Part shown: piece after piece, positions 8,847 to 16,747 of the stretch
Position numbering within the stretch: the first letter of the stretch is position 1
How the letters are laid out: every line of letters begins with the position of its first letter
Assembly: GCA_022705325.1 (NCBI GenBank)
Contig: JAKJER010000017.1
Location: 1 to 64,000 of the forward strand
Direction of reading: 5' to 3'
Origin: Planctomycetota bacterium
GTDB lineage: Bacteria; Planctomycetota; Phycisphaerae; SM23-33
DNA: 64,000 nucleotides
Notes under the pieces: generated by a model
The model's database searches: none
What the model saw: only the letters and a program-made list of their open reading frames with translations
What the model was told of the DNA's origin: nothing
Position numbers and translations under genes: made by a program

Positions 8847-10430
8847 CTACTCTTTGGCCAACCAGGCCTTGAGGTCGTCGCCCATCGGGTGCTCAAGCTG
8901 GACGCGGTCGCGGCGAAGCCGGTCGCGGAGGGCCTCGGCGTCCACGTCGGCCAAGGCGCACTTGGACGCGAGGGCGATGGCGGCGGCTGTGCCGGCCGCC
9001 TGCCCGAGCTGCATCATCGTCCGCGACAGCCGGCAGCTCGATGCCGCCAGGCTGGAGAAGCTGGCCGCCCGGCAGGCGACCAGGAGGTTGTCGCCGCCCC
9101 AGAAGCCGCCCTTGTTGCGGGTCTGGCCGAGCAGGCAGCGATAGGGTATGCCGTAGGGCTCGCGCATTTCGCCCCCGCCGGCGGCGTGGCTGCCGTGGGT
9201 GTCCATCGAGTGGTCGGCCAGGCAGATGATATCCGGGTGTTTGCCGCCGCTGACGCCCGCCCGCAGGTCTTGCTCCCTCAGCACGTACCGCCCCAGCAAC
9301 CGCTGCGACTCGCGGACGCCCAGCGCGGGGAAGATGTGCGCCAGTTTCATCGAGCGGAACTCCTCGAAGCGCGTCTGCAGATCGTGCCAGTGGGCCAGCA
9401 CGCGGCGCCGGCATTCCTCGTACGCCTTCTGATAGCCGCGGTTGAGAAATTCCTGGCCCTCCATGGTGGGCAGCATGTTGACGTTCAGGTCGCCGTTGGG
9501 ATACGTGTTCACGTGGGCGACCGGGAACGACCCCCGCCACCAGCACTTGGCCGGGATGCCCTGGGGCAGATCCTCCACGCCCGGCTGGTCCTTTCGCGTC
9601 GTTCGGTAGAGCAGCGTCACGCCGTTGATGCGCTCGGTGGCCTTCTCCGGCGCGTGCGGCTCGTCGAAGATGTTGCGGGCCTCCTGTCCGCGGGGCATGG
9701 TGCATCCGGCCGACTCGCACACCAGGCCGTCGCCGGTGGAGTCCACGTAGAAGTCAGCCGAGACCTCCGCCCCGCAGGCCAGCTCGATCGAACCGATGGA
9801 GGGGGCGGGACCCAGCGGGACCCGCATCTTGACCTTGACGAACGCGGTGTTCAGCAGCAGTTCGCAGCGGCCCGTCTCTTCCAGCATGGCCTTCATGGTC
9901 GCCGCCATCGCGTCCGGCTCGAAGACCACGCCGTGCCAGTTCTCGCGGCAGAAGGCCTCGTCGCCCCCCATGCCCCTGGAGCCGTGCCGCTTCAGCGTGT
10001 CGAGATATCGCCGCTTGGGGTCGATCACCGTCTCGCCGCCGGGATAACGGTACTTCTCCTGCTTGGGCTTGTACCAGGCGAGGTGGCGGCCGAAGGAGTA
10101 GATCCCGACCGCCTGGGGGATCTTCTTGAGTCGCTTGTAGAGATCGAAGGGAATCCCCGTTCCGCCACAGCCGGGCTCCCAGGCGTTGACGCCGCTTCGG
10201 ACGGACGTGCCGCCCAGGCAGTCGGCCTTCTCGACCAGCAGGACGCTCAGTCCCGCCCTCGCGCCGGCCAGGGCGGCGCCGAACCCGCCGCTGCCCCCGC
10301 CGATCACGATCAGGTCGTAGCTCCGTTTGGCGGGGCGCGCGGGCCCGGCCGATTCGCCCAGTGTCCGCCCGCCCAGCATCAGCCCCCCCGCCAGTAGAGA
10401 AGAGGCCCGGAGAAACTGACGCCGTCTCAT
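8847..10430 (-). CDS. FAD-dependent oxidoreductase (FAD_oxidored family), exported
   Basis: A 527-residue protein. MRRRQFLRASSLLAGG is a Tat-like signal. The Rossmann FAD motif IVIGGGSGGFGAALAGARAG occurs at about 41-60, ending in the acidic VEKADCLGGTS. A second dinucleotide-fold element, DFYVDSTGDGLVCESAG, and the C-terminal NLLVACRAASFSSLAASSCR fit the family PF12831, common next to glycan-degradation genes in planctomycetes. The substrate is unknown. The start codon overlaps the stop of the upstream surface-protein gene by 4 bases, so the two are cotranscribed. Confidence 0.85.
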   Translation of the reverse strand: MRRRQFLRASSLLAGGLMLGGRTLGESAGPARPAKRSYDLIVIGGGSGGFGAALAGARAGLSVLLVEKADCLGGTSVRSGVNAWEPGCGGTGIPFDLYKRLKKIPQAVGIYSFGRHLAWYKPKQEKYRYPGGETVIDPKRRYLDTLKRHGSRGMGGDEAFCRENWHGVVFEPDAMAATMKAMLEETGRCELLLNTAFVKVKMRVPLGPAPSIGSIELACGAEVSADFYVDSTGDGLVCESAGCTMPRGQEARNIFDEPHAPEKATERINGVTLLYRTTRKDQPGVEDLPQGIPAKCWWRGSFPVAHVNTYPNGDLNVNMLPTMEGQEFLNRGYQKAYEECRRRVLAHWHDLQTRFEEFRSMKLAHIFPALGVRESQRLLGRYVLREQDLRAGVSGGKHPDIICLADHSMDTHGSHAAGGGEMREPYGIPYRCLLGQTRNKGGFWGGDNLLVACRAASFSSLAASSCRLSRTMMQLGQAAGTAAAIALASKCALADVDAEALRDRLRRDRVQLEHPMGDDLKAWLAKE

Positions 10431-12718
10431 ACCTGTACCCAGTCCACGCTTGTCAGCCGCCTGGGCATGACGAACGGATTGAAGTGATACTGCACCGTCA
10501 GGCCCGAGATGTCAGGACGCCCCACCAGGTAGACGCCGAGGATGGTGTGGGCGGAGACCTCGCTGTTCATCACCGACTGCCCGCCCGCGGGATGCCCCAG
10601 CACCAGCAGGTCCAGCACGGCCGGCAGGTAGAAGTCTTCCGAGCTGCCGCCGGCTGCGTAGGCGCCGACGAGAATGCTCGAGCCAATCAGGGACCTGGCG
10701 TGGATGAGCCCGGCCGAGCCGTTCACCCACACGTTCGCATTGCGAATGGTCCCGCAGACGGCCAGGATGTTGAGTACGCGGCTGACGGAGCTGGTCGAGA
10801 TCTCGCTGGTCAGCGAGAACCCTTCCTCACTCGTCTTTCCGGAAGAAACGCCCACGCCGACGTTCGCCTGGAGGTCGCCCGCGACGTGAATGATGCCCGC
10901 CCGGAAGGCCCGCAGCGCCCCGCCGTCCCACGAGCCCGTGAAGCCGCGCACGAGCAGTCCGACGACGTCAACGTACGAGTTGGAAACCGCGCCCACGCCC
11001 AGGTCGGCCAGTCCCCCGTTCACGTACAGCGACCAGTCGGTCACGTCGCCCGCGCGGATGGAGCCGGCCGACCCGCCGACGGTCCACGTGCAGCTGTGAA
11101 TCTGCCCGGACACCAGGGCCTGGCCCAGCGCCCGCCACCCCGATTGCACGGGTCCGTTCACCGTCACGGAACTGTTGCCCATGTGCCCCAGCACTTGCAG
11201 CGAGTTGGCCTGCCCCGCCTCGAGGGTCGTGTTGAACCACCCGCCGCTGCGCAGCGTGCCCAGCAGGCCGCCGACCATCATCTGCACGTTCATCAGCGGT
11301 CCCATCACCACCGCCATCTGCAACGCCCCGCCCACGATCAGGTCCCATCGGGCCGCGTGGCCGTTGATCAGGATCTGACCGACCCTGCCCGCGATTTCCC
11401 ATACCGCGTCGCGGACTTCGCCCTGCACCAGGGCTACGCCCAACGCCTGGACCAAAGACGACGAGGGAATGCTCTCGCTGAAGCCCGCCAGCAGGACCTG
11501 CTGCTGGCCCAGGGCCAGGTCGGCCTCGAAGTCGCCCGCCAATTCCCGTCCCGTGCTGCCGGTAATCAAGAGGCGGGCGAGAGCGTAGGCCTTCAACACG
11601 TCGCTCTGTTCGTCGGTGTTGATCCAGCGCTGAGCCCGTACCACGCCCAGCCGCCCGACCACCTCCACGCTCAGGTCGCGGACGTCGTCCAGGTACAGCG
11701 ACGTCCCGCCCGCCCCCCCCATCGCCGTCAGCATGGCCGGCCCGAGCACGTCGTGCATCGTCAGGCTGCCCAACTGGCCCTGGATGTCCACCGGCCCGGC
11801 CAGATTGATCCGCGGGGCGTACACCCTCCGCAGATCGCAGTCGGCCGCCAGCCCGCCCAGCGTGGTCGCCCCGGCCGGGGAGGACGTCAGCACCAGCAGG
11901 CTGCTGCTCAGGTCCGTCCCGGTCAAATCAATGTTGGTGATGTCGCCCTCGGTAAGGCTGGTCACATAGGCCACGCCGCAGCCGGGCCCTTCCATGCCGA
12001 CGCGGACGACGTCGCCCCGCGCGTTGCGGAAGCTGGCCCAGTTGGCGGCGTCGAACTCCAGGGCCAGGTCGGGGGGCAGAACGTCGATGGTCACCGTGGC
12101 GGGCGCGGAGTAGTCCTGCCCGTCAAAGGCGGTGAACGTGAAGCTGTCGGCGCCCGTCCAGCCGCTCATCGGCGTGTACGTGTAGGTGCCGTCGGTGTTG
12201 AAGTCCAGCGCGCCGTGCAGGGGCCCGCTGTCGCGGGCGAAGCTCAGCGGATCATTGTCCGCGTCATCTCCGCTCACGCTGGACGAGACGAGGACGTCCT
12301 GGGTGGTGGTCTCGCTGGAGTCGTTCGCGGTCGGCGGGGTGTTGCCCACGTGGACGGTCACCGTGGCCACGTTCGACATGTTGCCCTGGCTGTCCTCCAC
12401 AGTGTAGCTGAAGGTGTCGTCGCCCACGAAGAACGTGTTGGGCGTGTATTCGATGGTGTTGTAGGCGGGATCGACGAACGCGGACCCGTTGGCCGGATCG
12501 GTGTGGATCGCCAGCGTGGAGCGGTTGATGTCGCCATCGACGTCGTTGTCGTTGGCCAGCACGTCAATGCTGACGGGGACCATCTCCTCGGTCTGGGCGG
12601 CATCGTCCACCGCGAGCGGAGGGGTGCCCGCCAACAGCAACCGACACTCCAACGACTCCAGGACGCCACAGGGGAAAGAGGAACTCGCGCGAAGATCGTA
12701 CCCGTCGGTCTTGGACAT
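10427..12718 (-). CDS. large surface protein with LEPxRxLL-like sorting motif and cadherin-like tandem repeats
   Basis: A 763-residue protein with no ordinary signal peptide. Near the N-terminus it has LESLECRLLLAG (about 20-31), a form of the planctomycete LEPxRxLL motif thought to mark exported surface proteins. Residues about 34-215 contain two VCBS/cadherin-like repeats (VSIDVLANDNDVDGD, then YTPNTFFVGDDTFSYTV; and PLSFARDSGPLHGALDFNTDGTYTYTP). The remainder is a long series of short valine/glycine-rich turns (VNGPVQS, VGGSAGSIRAGDV, VNGGLADLGVG) suggesting a beta-helix or repeat stalk. An adhesin or cell-surface structural role is inferred. It is cotranscribed with the FAD oxidoreductase. 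Confidence 0.78.
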   Translation of the reverse strand: MSKTDGYDLRASSSFPCGVLESLECRLLLAGTPPLAVDDAAQTEEMVPVSIDVLANDNDVDGDINRSTLAIHTDPANGSAFVDPAYNTIEYTPNTFFVGDDTFSYTVEDSQGNMSNVATVTVHVGNTPPTANDSSETTTQDVLVSSSVSGDDADNDPLSFARDSGPLHGALDFNTDGTYTYTPMSGWTGADSFTFTAFDGQDYSAPATVTIDVLPPDLALEFDAANWASFRNARGDVVRVGMEGPGCGVAYVTSLTEGDITNIDLTGTDLSSSLLVLTSSPAGATTLGGLAADCDLRRVYAPRINLAGPVDIQGQLGSLTMHDVLGPAMLTAMGGAGGTSLYLDDVRDLSVEVVGRLGVVRAQRWINTDEQSDVLKAYALARLLITGSTGRELAGDFEADLALGQQQVLLAGFSESIPSSSLVQALGVALVQGEVRDAVWEIAGRVGQILINGHAARWDLIVGGALQMAVVMGPLMNVQMMVGGLLGTLRSGGWFNTTLEAGQANSLQVLGHMGNSSVTVNGPVQSGWRALGQALVSGQIHSCTWTVGGSAGSIRAGDVTDWSLYVNGGLADLGVGAVSNSYVDVVGLLVRGFTGSWDGGALRAFRAGIIHVAGDLQANVGVGVSSGKTSEEGFSLTSEISTSSVSRVLNILAVCGTIRNANVWVNGSAGLIHARSLIGSSILVGAYAAGGSSEDFYLPAVLDLLVLGHPAGGQSVMNSEVSAHTILGVYLVGRPDISGLTVQYHFNPFVMPRRLTSVDWVQV

Positions 12719-12895
12719 GCCTCAACTCCTCTTCTGTCGCCCAGGCGGCCCGGGCCGGGCCGCTGGCCAGTCACGGCATCATGGACACGAGGCGAATGCC
12801 CCTTGCCCGCCTGTGCGAAGTGAGCCTACCCGCTGAATCGGGTTCCCGCAACAGAATATCGGTCGCGACCGCCCTCGCTGCCCCGGGGAGGCCCG

Positions 12896-13438
12896 CTATC
12901 GCGCCCGGCGGATGGCGTCCTGGACGATCTGCTGCACCTCGAGCGGGCGCGACAGGCAGGTCCAGTCGCCCTCGTGGCGGCCCTCGGTGGTCTGGAAGAA
13001 CAGGCTGCCCAGCCCCAGCGGGCGATCCAGCACCGTCACCAGCACCTGCGCCTGGGCGATCTTCTTCAGCGGGAGCTGGAACACGTCCACCCGCAGCAGG
13101 CCCCGCACCCGCAGGACCCGCAGATTGGTCAGCACGTACAGCCGGCTCGTCCACTGGGCCAGGGCCACCGCCAGGCGCAGGCCCGCCGCCAGCAGGCAGA
13201 TGCTGATCGCCACGTCGCGGGAGATGGGCACGCCCGGCAGGCCCTCGGTGATCAACGCGGCGGCCAGCAGCAGGCTGAAGACCAGCAGCACGGGGAAGGA
13301 GACGAAGAGGATGAACCACCCGCTGGGCCTCAGCGCCAGGATCACCACCTCGCCGCTGCCCAGGAGTTGCTCGGCCTGGACGGCCTTGGCGTCGGCGGCG
13401 GCCGCCGGCAGATTGGCCCCGTCGGCCATCGGGCTCAT
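12896..13438 (-). CDS. membrane protein with bacterial PH (bPH2-like) domain
   Basis: A 180-residue protein. Two hydrophobic helices (about 42-66 and 77-96: WFILFVSFPVLLVFSLLLAA, then ISICLLAAGLRLAVALA) precede a domain with SRLYVLTNLRVLRVRGLLRV, QLPLKKIAQAQVLVT and GLGSLFFQT. This is the pattern of bacterial PH/DUF304 domains (YVLTNxRI...). Function unknown. It overlaps the downstream end of hpt by 4 bases, indicating an operon, but no functional link to purine salvage is evident. Confidence 0.75.
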   Translation of the reverse strand: MSPMADGANLPAAAADAKAVQAEQLLGSGEVVILALRPSGWFILFVSFPVLLVFSLLLAAALITEGLPGVPISRDVAISICLLAAGLRLAVALAQWTSRLYVLTNLRVLRVRGLLRVDVFQLPLKKIAQAQVLVTVLDRPLGLGSLFFQTTEGRHEGDWTCLSRPLEVQQIVQDAIRRAR

Positions 13439-14025
13439 GGCGCGCCCTCCCGTTGTCCCGGTTCGAGCACGTGCACGCCGCCGAGGTTGCGATACAGATT
13501 GTCGTAGTCCAGCCCGTAGCCCACCACGAACAGGTCCTCGATGTCAAAACCGACCCAGTCCGCCTCGACGCGCCGCCGCAGGTCCGCGCGGTCTTTTCGC
13601 AGCAGCACGCAGGCCGACAGCGAGCGGGGGCCCTGGCGGCCCACCTGCTCCAGGAGCCAGCCCAGCGTCTGGCCGCTGTCGAGAATGTCGTCCACCACCA
13701 GCACGTCCCGCCCGCCCAGGGACTGCGGCAGGCGGGCCCCCGCCTGGATGCCCTGCGACCGCGTCGAGCACCCGGGATAGGAGTGGAGATCGGCAAACTC
13801 CAACCGCACGGGCACGGTCAACCGGCGGACCAGGTCCGCGGCGAAGATCACCGCCCCGCTCAGCACCACCAGCACCGTCAGCTCGCCCCGGTCGTAGCGG
13901 GCGGCGATCTGGTCGCCCAGTTCGGCCACCCGGCGGGCAATCCGCCCGCGCGACAGCAGTTCCCGGCCCGGTCGGGACGAGGCGCTGCCTGCGGTGCGGA
14001 CGGATTTGTGGTCCTGCTGGGGCAT
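13435..14025 (-). CDS. hpt: hypoxanthine phosphoribosyltransferase
   Basis: A 196-residue cytosolic enzyme that converts hypoxanthine or guanine plus PRPP to IMP or GMP. The PRPP-binding motif DVLVVDDILDSGQTL at 107-121 is canonical. LVVLSGAVIFAADLVRRL (about 52-69) matches the preceding strand and loop, and the C-terminal VEADWVGFDIEDLFVVGYGLDYDNLYRNL is typical of Hpt. The length is slightly above the usual ~180 because of an extra N-terminal tail. The stop overlaps the PH-domain gene start. The related xanthine-preferring enzymes cannot be fully excluded. Confidence 0.93.
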   Translation of the reverse strand: MPQQDHKSVRTAGSASSRPGRELLSRGRIARRVAELGDQIAARYDRGELTVLVVLSGAVIFAADLVRRLTVPVRLEFADLHSYPGCSTRSQGIQAGARLPQSLGGRDVLVVDDILDSGQTLGWLLEQVGRQGPRSLSACVLLRKDRADLRRRVEADWVGFDIEDLFVVGYGLDYDNLYRNLGGVHVLEPGQREGAP

Positions 14026-14190
14026 TCGGTGACCTTATCGTAGCCGAGACGCAAGACGAAATCCAATCGTCCATCCGGGAGAATACGGGCAAAATCTTTC
14101 CCGTGTATTGAACCAGGCCGCGGGCGGGCGGTAGAATGTTTGCGATTGACGCTTGCAATGGGTAGTTCGAGCTACATTAAGGAGACTCTC

Positions 14191-16047
14191 ATGACCGCCC
14201 GCCGCCTAGCCGCTTTGTGCCTTGTCTTGTCCCTGTCGACCGCTTCGCTGCCGGCTCAGGACGCCGCCCCGCCGCCCATGCCCAAGGCCGAGAGCGTTTT
14301 GGAGCACATCCCCGCCGGGGCCATGGGCTTCGTAGCCGCCAACAACATCCAGGGCATGCTCGAGGGCGTCGAGAAGTTCATGAAGGAACTGGGCCTGAGC
14401 GAGCAGATCGGGTTGCAGGAGCCGGGGATGCTGCTGACCATGCTCCGCCAGCAGGGACAACTCGGGGCGGGCTTCAACCCTAACGGCGGCGCCGCAGCCG
14501 TCATGCTCGACCCCCAGCAGTTCAACATCGACCTGCTGGCGATGGCGGGCATGGGCGGACAGCCCCCGACCGAGGGCGCCAAGCTGCCCTTCGTGCTGAT
14601 GATCGCCGGCAGCGGCGTCAAGGAGGTCTTTGACAAGTACGAGATCGAGGAGCAGGGCGAGTGCTCTCTGGTCAAGCTGCGCATGGGCCCGATGATGGCC
14701 AAGAAGGCCGGCGGGTATATCCTGCTGTCGCCCGACGCCAAGTTCATCACCGCCCTGCTCGAGGCCAAGGAAAAGGCCACCGCCTCCATGAGCCCGGGCG
14801 AGGCCAAGTCCGTCGCCGCCGCCGACGTCGCCCTCCACATCAACATGAAGGTGGCCGGCCCCCTGCTCAACAAGCTGCTGACCAACGTGCGGGCCATGAT
14901 GGAGATGGCGGCCCAGGGCGAGCCCCTGGCCAAGGACATCGTCAAGATGTACCTGGACATGTACAGCAAGGCCATCGCCCAGATGCAGTCGCTGACCCTC
15001 GCCCTGCGCCTGGCGCCCGCCGGCGTGATCATCGAGGAGCTGGCTTCCTTCCTGCCCGACAGCGAGTACGGCAAGATGCTGGCGATGTACGGGGGCGGCC
15101 AGCCCCTGCTCAACCGCCTGCCCAACCTGCCGTACGTGCTGGCTATGGGCGCCCAGCTCGGCGGCGACCAGGGCAAGGCCGAAGCCGTCAAGGTCACCAA
15201 TGACCTGCTGGACAAGCTGCTGGCCAGCGAGGTCGGCAAGAAGATCCCCGCCCCCACGCAGGCCAAGATCAAGAGCGCCATGACTACCGGCATGGAGCAG
15301 ATCCAGGGCATGCAGATCGTCGGCGGGCCCGCGCCGGAAGGCGCCGGGGTGATCGGGCTGGCCGGCATCTGCCAGGTCAAGGACGCCGACGCCTACTGCC
15401 AGGCCATCGCCGACGGCGTCTCTGCCGTCATGGAGACCGTCAAGGCCCTCTCCAGCCCCGAGGATGACGTCAAGGACCTGAAGATCACCTACAACAAGGG
15501 CGGCGAGACCATCGCCGGCGTGAGCGTCGACACCATCGTCATCAGCCATCCCGAGATGGACAAGATGTCGCCCAAAGACAAGGCCGAGATGACCAAGGCC
15601 CTGGGCGAGGACCAGATCCGCATCTTCATCGCCGCCAAGGACAAGAACACCGTCGTGATCAGCTTCGGCGGCGGCAAGGCGATGATGGCCGAGGCGCTCA
15701 AGGCAGCCGACGGCAGCGGCACCATCCCGACCAGCCCCGGCATGGACGTGGTCAAGCAGCTCATGCCCGAGAAGGGCTCGTTCCTGATGGTCTTCAATCT
15801 GGCCAACCTGATGGCAGCCATCGAGAAGGGCGCCAAGATCATGGGCGAGCAGGCCCCGCCCTTCAAGGTCACCGCCAAGACCCCCGTCGCCATCGGCGGC
15901 GGGGCGGAAGGCGCCACGGTTCACGTCGTGATCTTCCTGCCCACCGACGTGATCAAGGACGTCACCGGCCTGATCATGCGCGAGATGATGGGCGGCGGGG
16001 CCGAGCCTGGCGCGGCCAAGCCACCAGCCGGCGCGAATGATTTCTGA
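14191..16047 (+). CDS. secreted protein of unknown function, methionine/glycine-rich
   Basis: A 618-residue protein. The ATG at 14191 is chosen because AAGGAG lies at 14179-14184 and a signal peptide follows (RLAALCLVLSLSTASLPAQ). I recognise no family. The body alternates amphipathic segments such as VLEHIPAGAMGFVAANNIQG, GGAAAVMLDPQQFNIDLLAM and TVVISFGGGKAMMAEAL, resembling planctomycete proteins sometimes grouped near DUF3352-type repeats. A low-complexity C-terminus reads MMGGGAEPGAAKPPAGANDF. It is monocistronic and ends in a strong hairpin terminator. No catalytic motif seen. Confidence 0.72.
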   Translation: MTARRLAALCLVLSLSTASLPAQDAAPPPMPKAESVLEHIPAGAMGFVAANNIQGMLEGVEKFMKELGLSEQIGLQEPGMLLTMLRQQGQLGAGFNPNGGAAAVMLDPQQFNIDLLAMAGMGGQPPTEGAKLPFVLMIAGSGVKEVFDKYEIEEQGECSLVKLRMGPMMAKKAGGYILLSPDAKFITALLEAKEKATASMSPGEAKSVAAADVALHINMKVAGPLLNKLLTNVRAMMEMAAQGEPLAKDIVKMYLDMYSKAIAQMQSLTLALRLAPAGVIIEELASFLPDSEYGKMLAMYGGGQPLLNRLPNLPYVLAMGAQLGGDQGKAEAVKVTNDLLDKLLASEVGKKIPAPTQAKIKSAMTTGMEQIQGMQIVGGPAPEGAGVIGLAGICQVKDADAYCQAIADGVSAVMETVKALSSPEDDVKDLKITYNKGGETIAGVSVDTIVISHPEMDKMSPKDKAEMTKALGEDQIRIFIAAKDKNTVVISFGGGKAMMAEALKAADGSGTIPTSPGMDVVKQLMPEKGSFLMVFNLANLMAAIEKGAKIMGEQAPPFKVTAKTPVAIGGGAEGATVHVVIFLPTDVIKDVTGLIMREMMGGGAEPGAAKPPAGANDF

Positions 16048-16068
16048 TAACCCAAGTGATCCCAAAGC

Positions 16069-16100
16069 AAAGCCCACCCCTTGGGGGTGGGCTTTTCTTT
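16069..16100. terminator. hairpin terminator between convergent genes
   Basis: AGCCCACCCC (16071-16080) pairs with GGGGTGGGCT (16084-16093) around a TTG loop and is followed by TTTCTTT. It can serve the gene ending at 16047 and, because it is nearly symmetrical with A-rich sequence on the left, the convergent gene ending at 16150. A near-identical hairpin lies at 20098-20124. Confidence 0.85.
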
Positions 16101-16149
16101 GGGCTCTTACGCTCTCTTATCGGGCATCGCGGCGAGGCCGCCTGATGGT

Positions 16150-16572
16150 CTACTTCTTGCCTTTCTTGTGTTTGCCGGACTTGTTCCCCTTGCCTCCCTT
16201 CCCCTCCTTCCACTTCAGTTGCTTGACCACCGTGCCGTCAGCCGAGACGCCGATCCTGCCTTGCTGACCGCCCTTGGTCAGGCGGGCGACGTAGAGCGTC
16301 TGGCCGGCGTTCTTCTTCTTGCCCGTGGTCTTGATGATCTTGCCCACCTTGGCGGCGGGATCGGCGTTCTTAATGGCGTCCCGGACGGCCCGGGGCAGGT
16401 CCTTCAACCGAAGGGACTTGCCGTCCGACTTCTTCTTGCCGGCCTTGTCCGCCTTGGGGGCCTTTGCGCCCGCCGCGCCTCGGCGCGCACCCTTGGCCTG
16501 AAGGTCCAGCGGGAACGTCAGCATCGCCGCGAGGGCCAGACACCCGATCAGCTTCCAACTCGTGAACCGCAT
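16150..16572 (-). CDS. small secreted PepSY-like protein with very basic tail
   Basis: A 140-residue protein from the ATG at 16572, preceded by AGGAG. A signal peptide (SWKLIGCLALAAMLTFPLDL) is followed by a lysine/alanine/glycine-rich linker. Residues about 57-118 form a PepSY-like unit: LPRAVRDAIKNADPAAKVGK, then TLYVARLTKGG, then IGVSADGTVV. The last 20 residues are almost all K and G, ending GKHKKGKK. PepSY-like proteins often modulate peptidases or bind polymers. Here the basic tails suggest binding to an anionic surface, which is inference. Confidence 0.68.
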   Translation of the reverse strand: MRFTSWKLIGCLALAAMLTFPLDLQAKGARRGAAGAKAPKADKAGKKKSDGKSLRLKDLPRAVRDAIKNADPAAKVGKIIKTTGKKKNAGQTLYVARLTKGGQQGRIGVSADGTVVKQLKWKEGKGGKGNKSGKHKKGKK

Positions 16573-16747
16573 GTGTGGTTTCTCCTGCGACACGCGCGGC
16601 GGCGCGACCGCCCTGGTCGATATCTCCCGCGCGCGCTGTTTTCCATTGGTCCGCCCCTCCCTGCCGCACGGACGAGAGCATTGTATCCCCGTTCCGTGAC
16701 GACTGTATCCGGTTTCCGTGCCTCTGGCAGGGATGTCCGCGTTGTTT

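Noticed and set aside
14206..16077. 623-codon minus-strand open frame
   Set aside because: It is the complement of the secreted protein gene at 14191-16047, which has the signal peptide and ribosome site; the antisense frame is histidine/leucine/glycine-rich noise.
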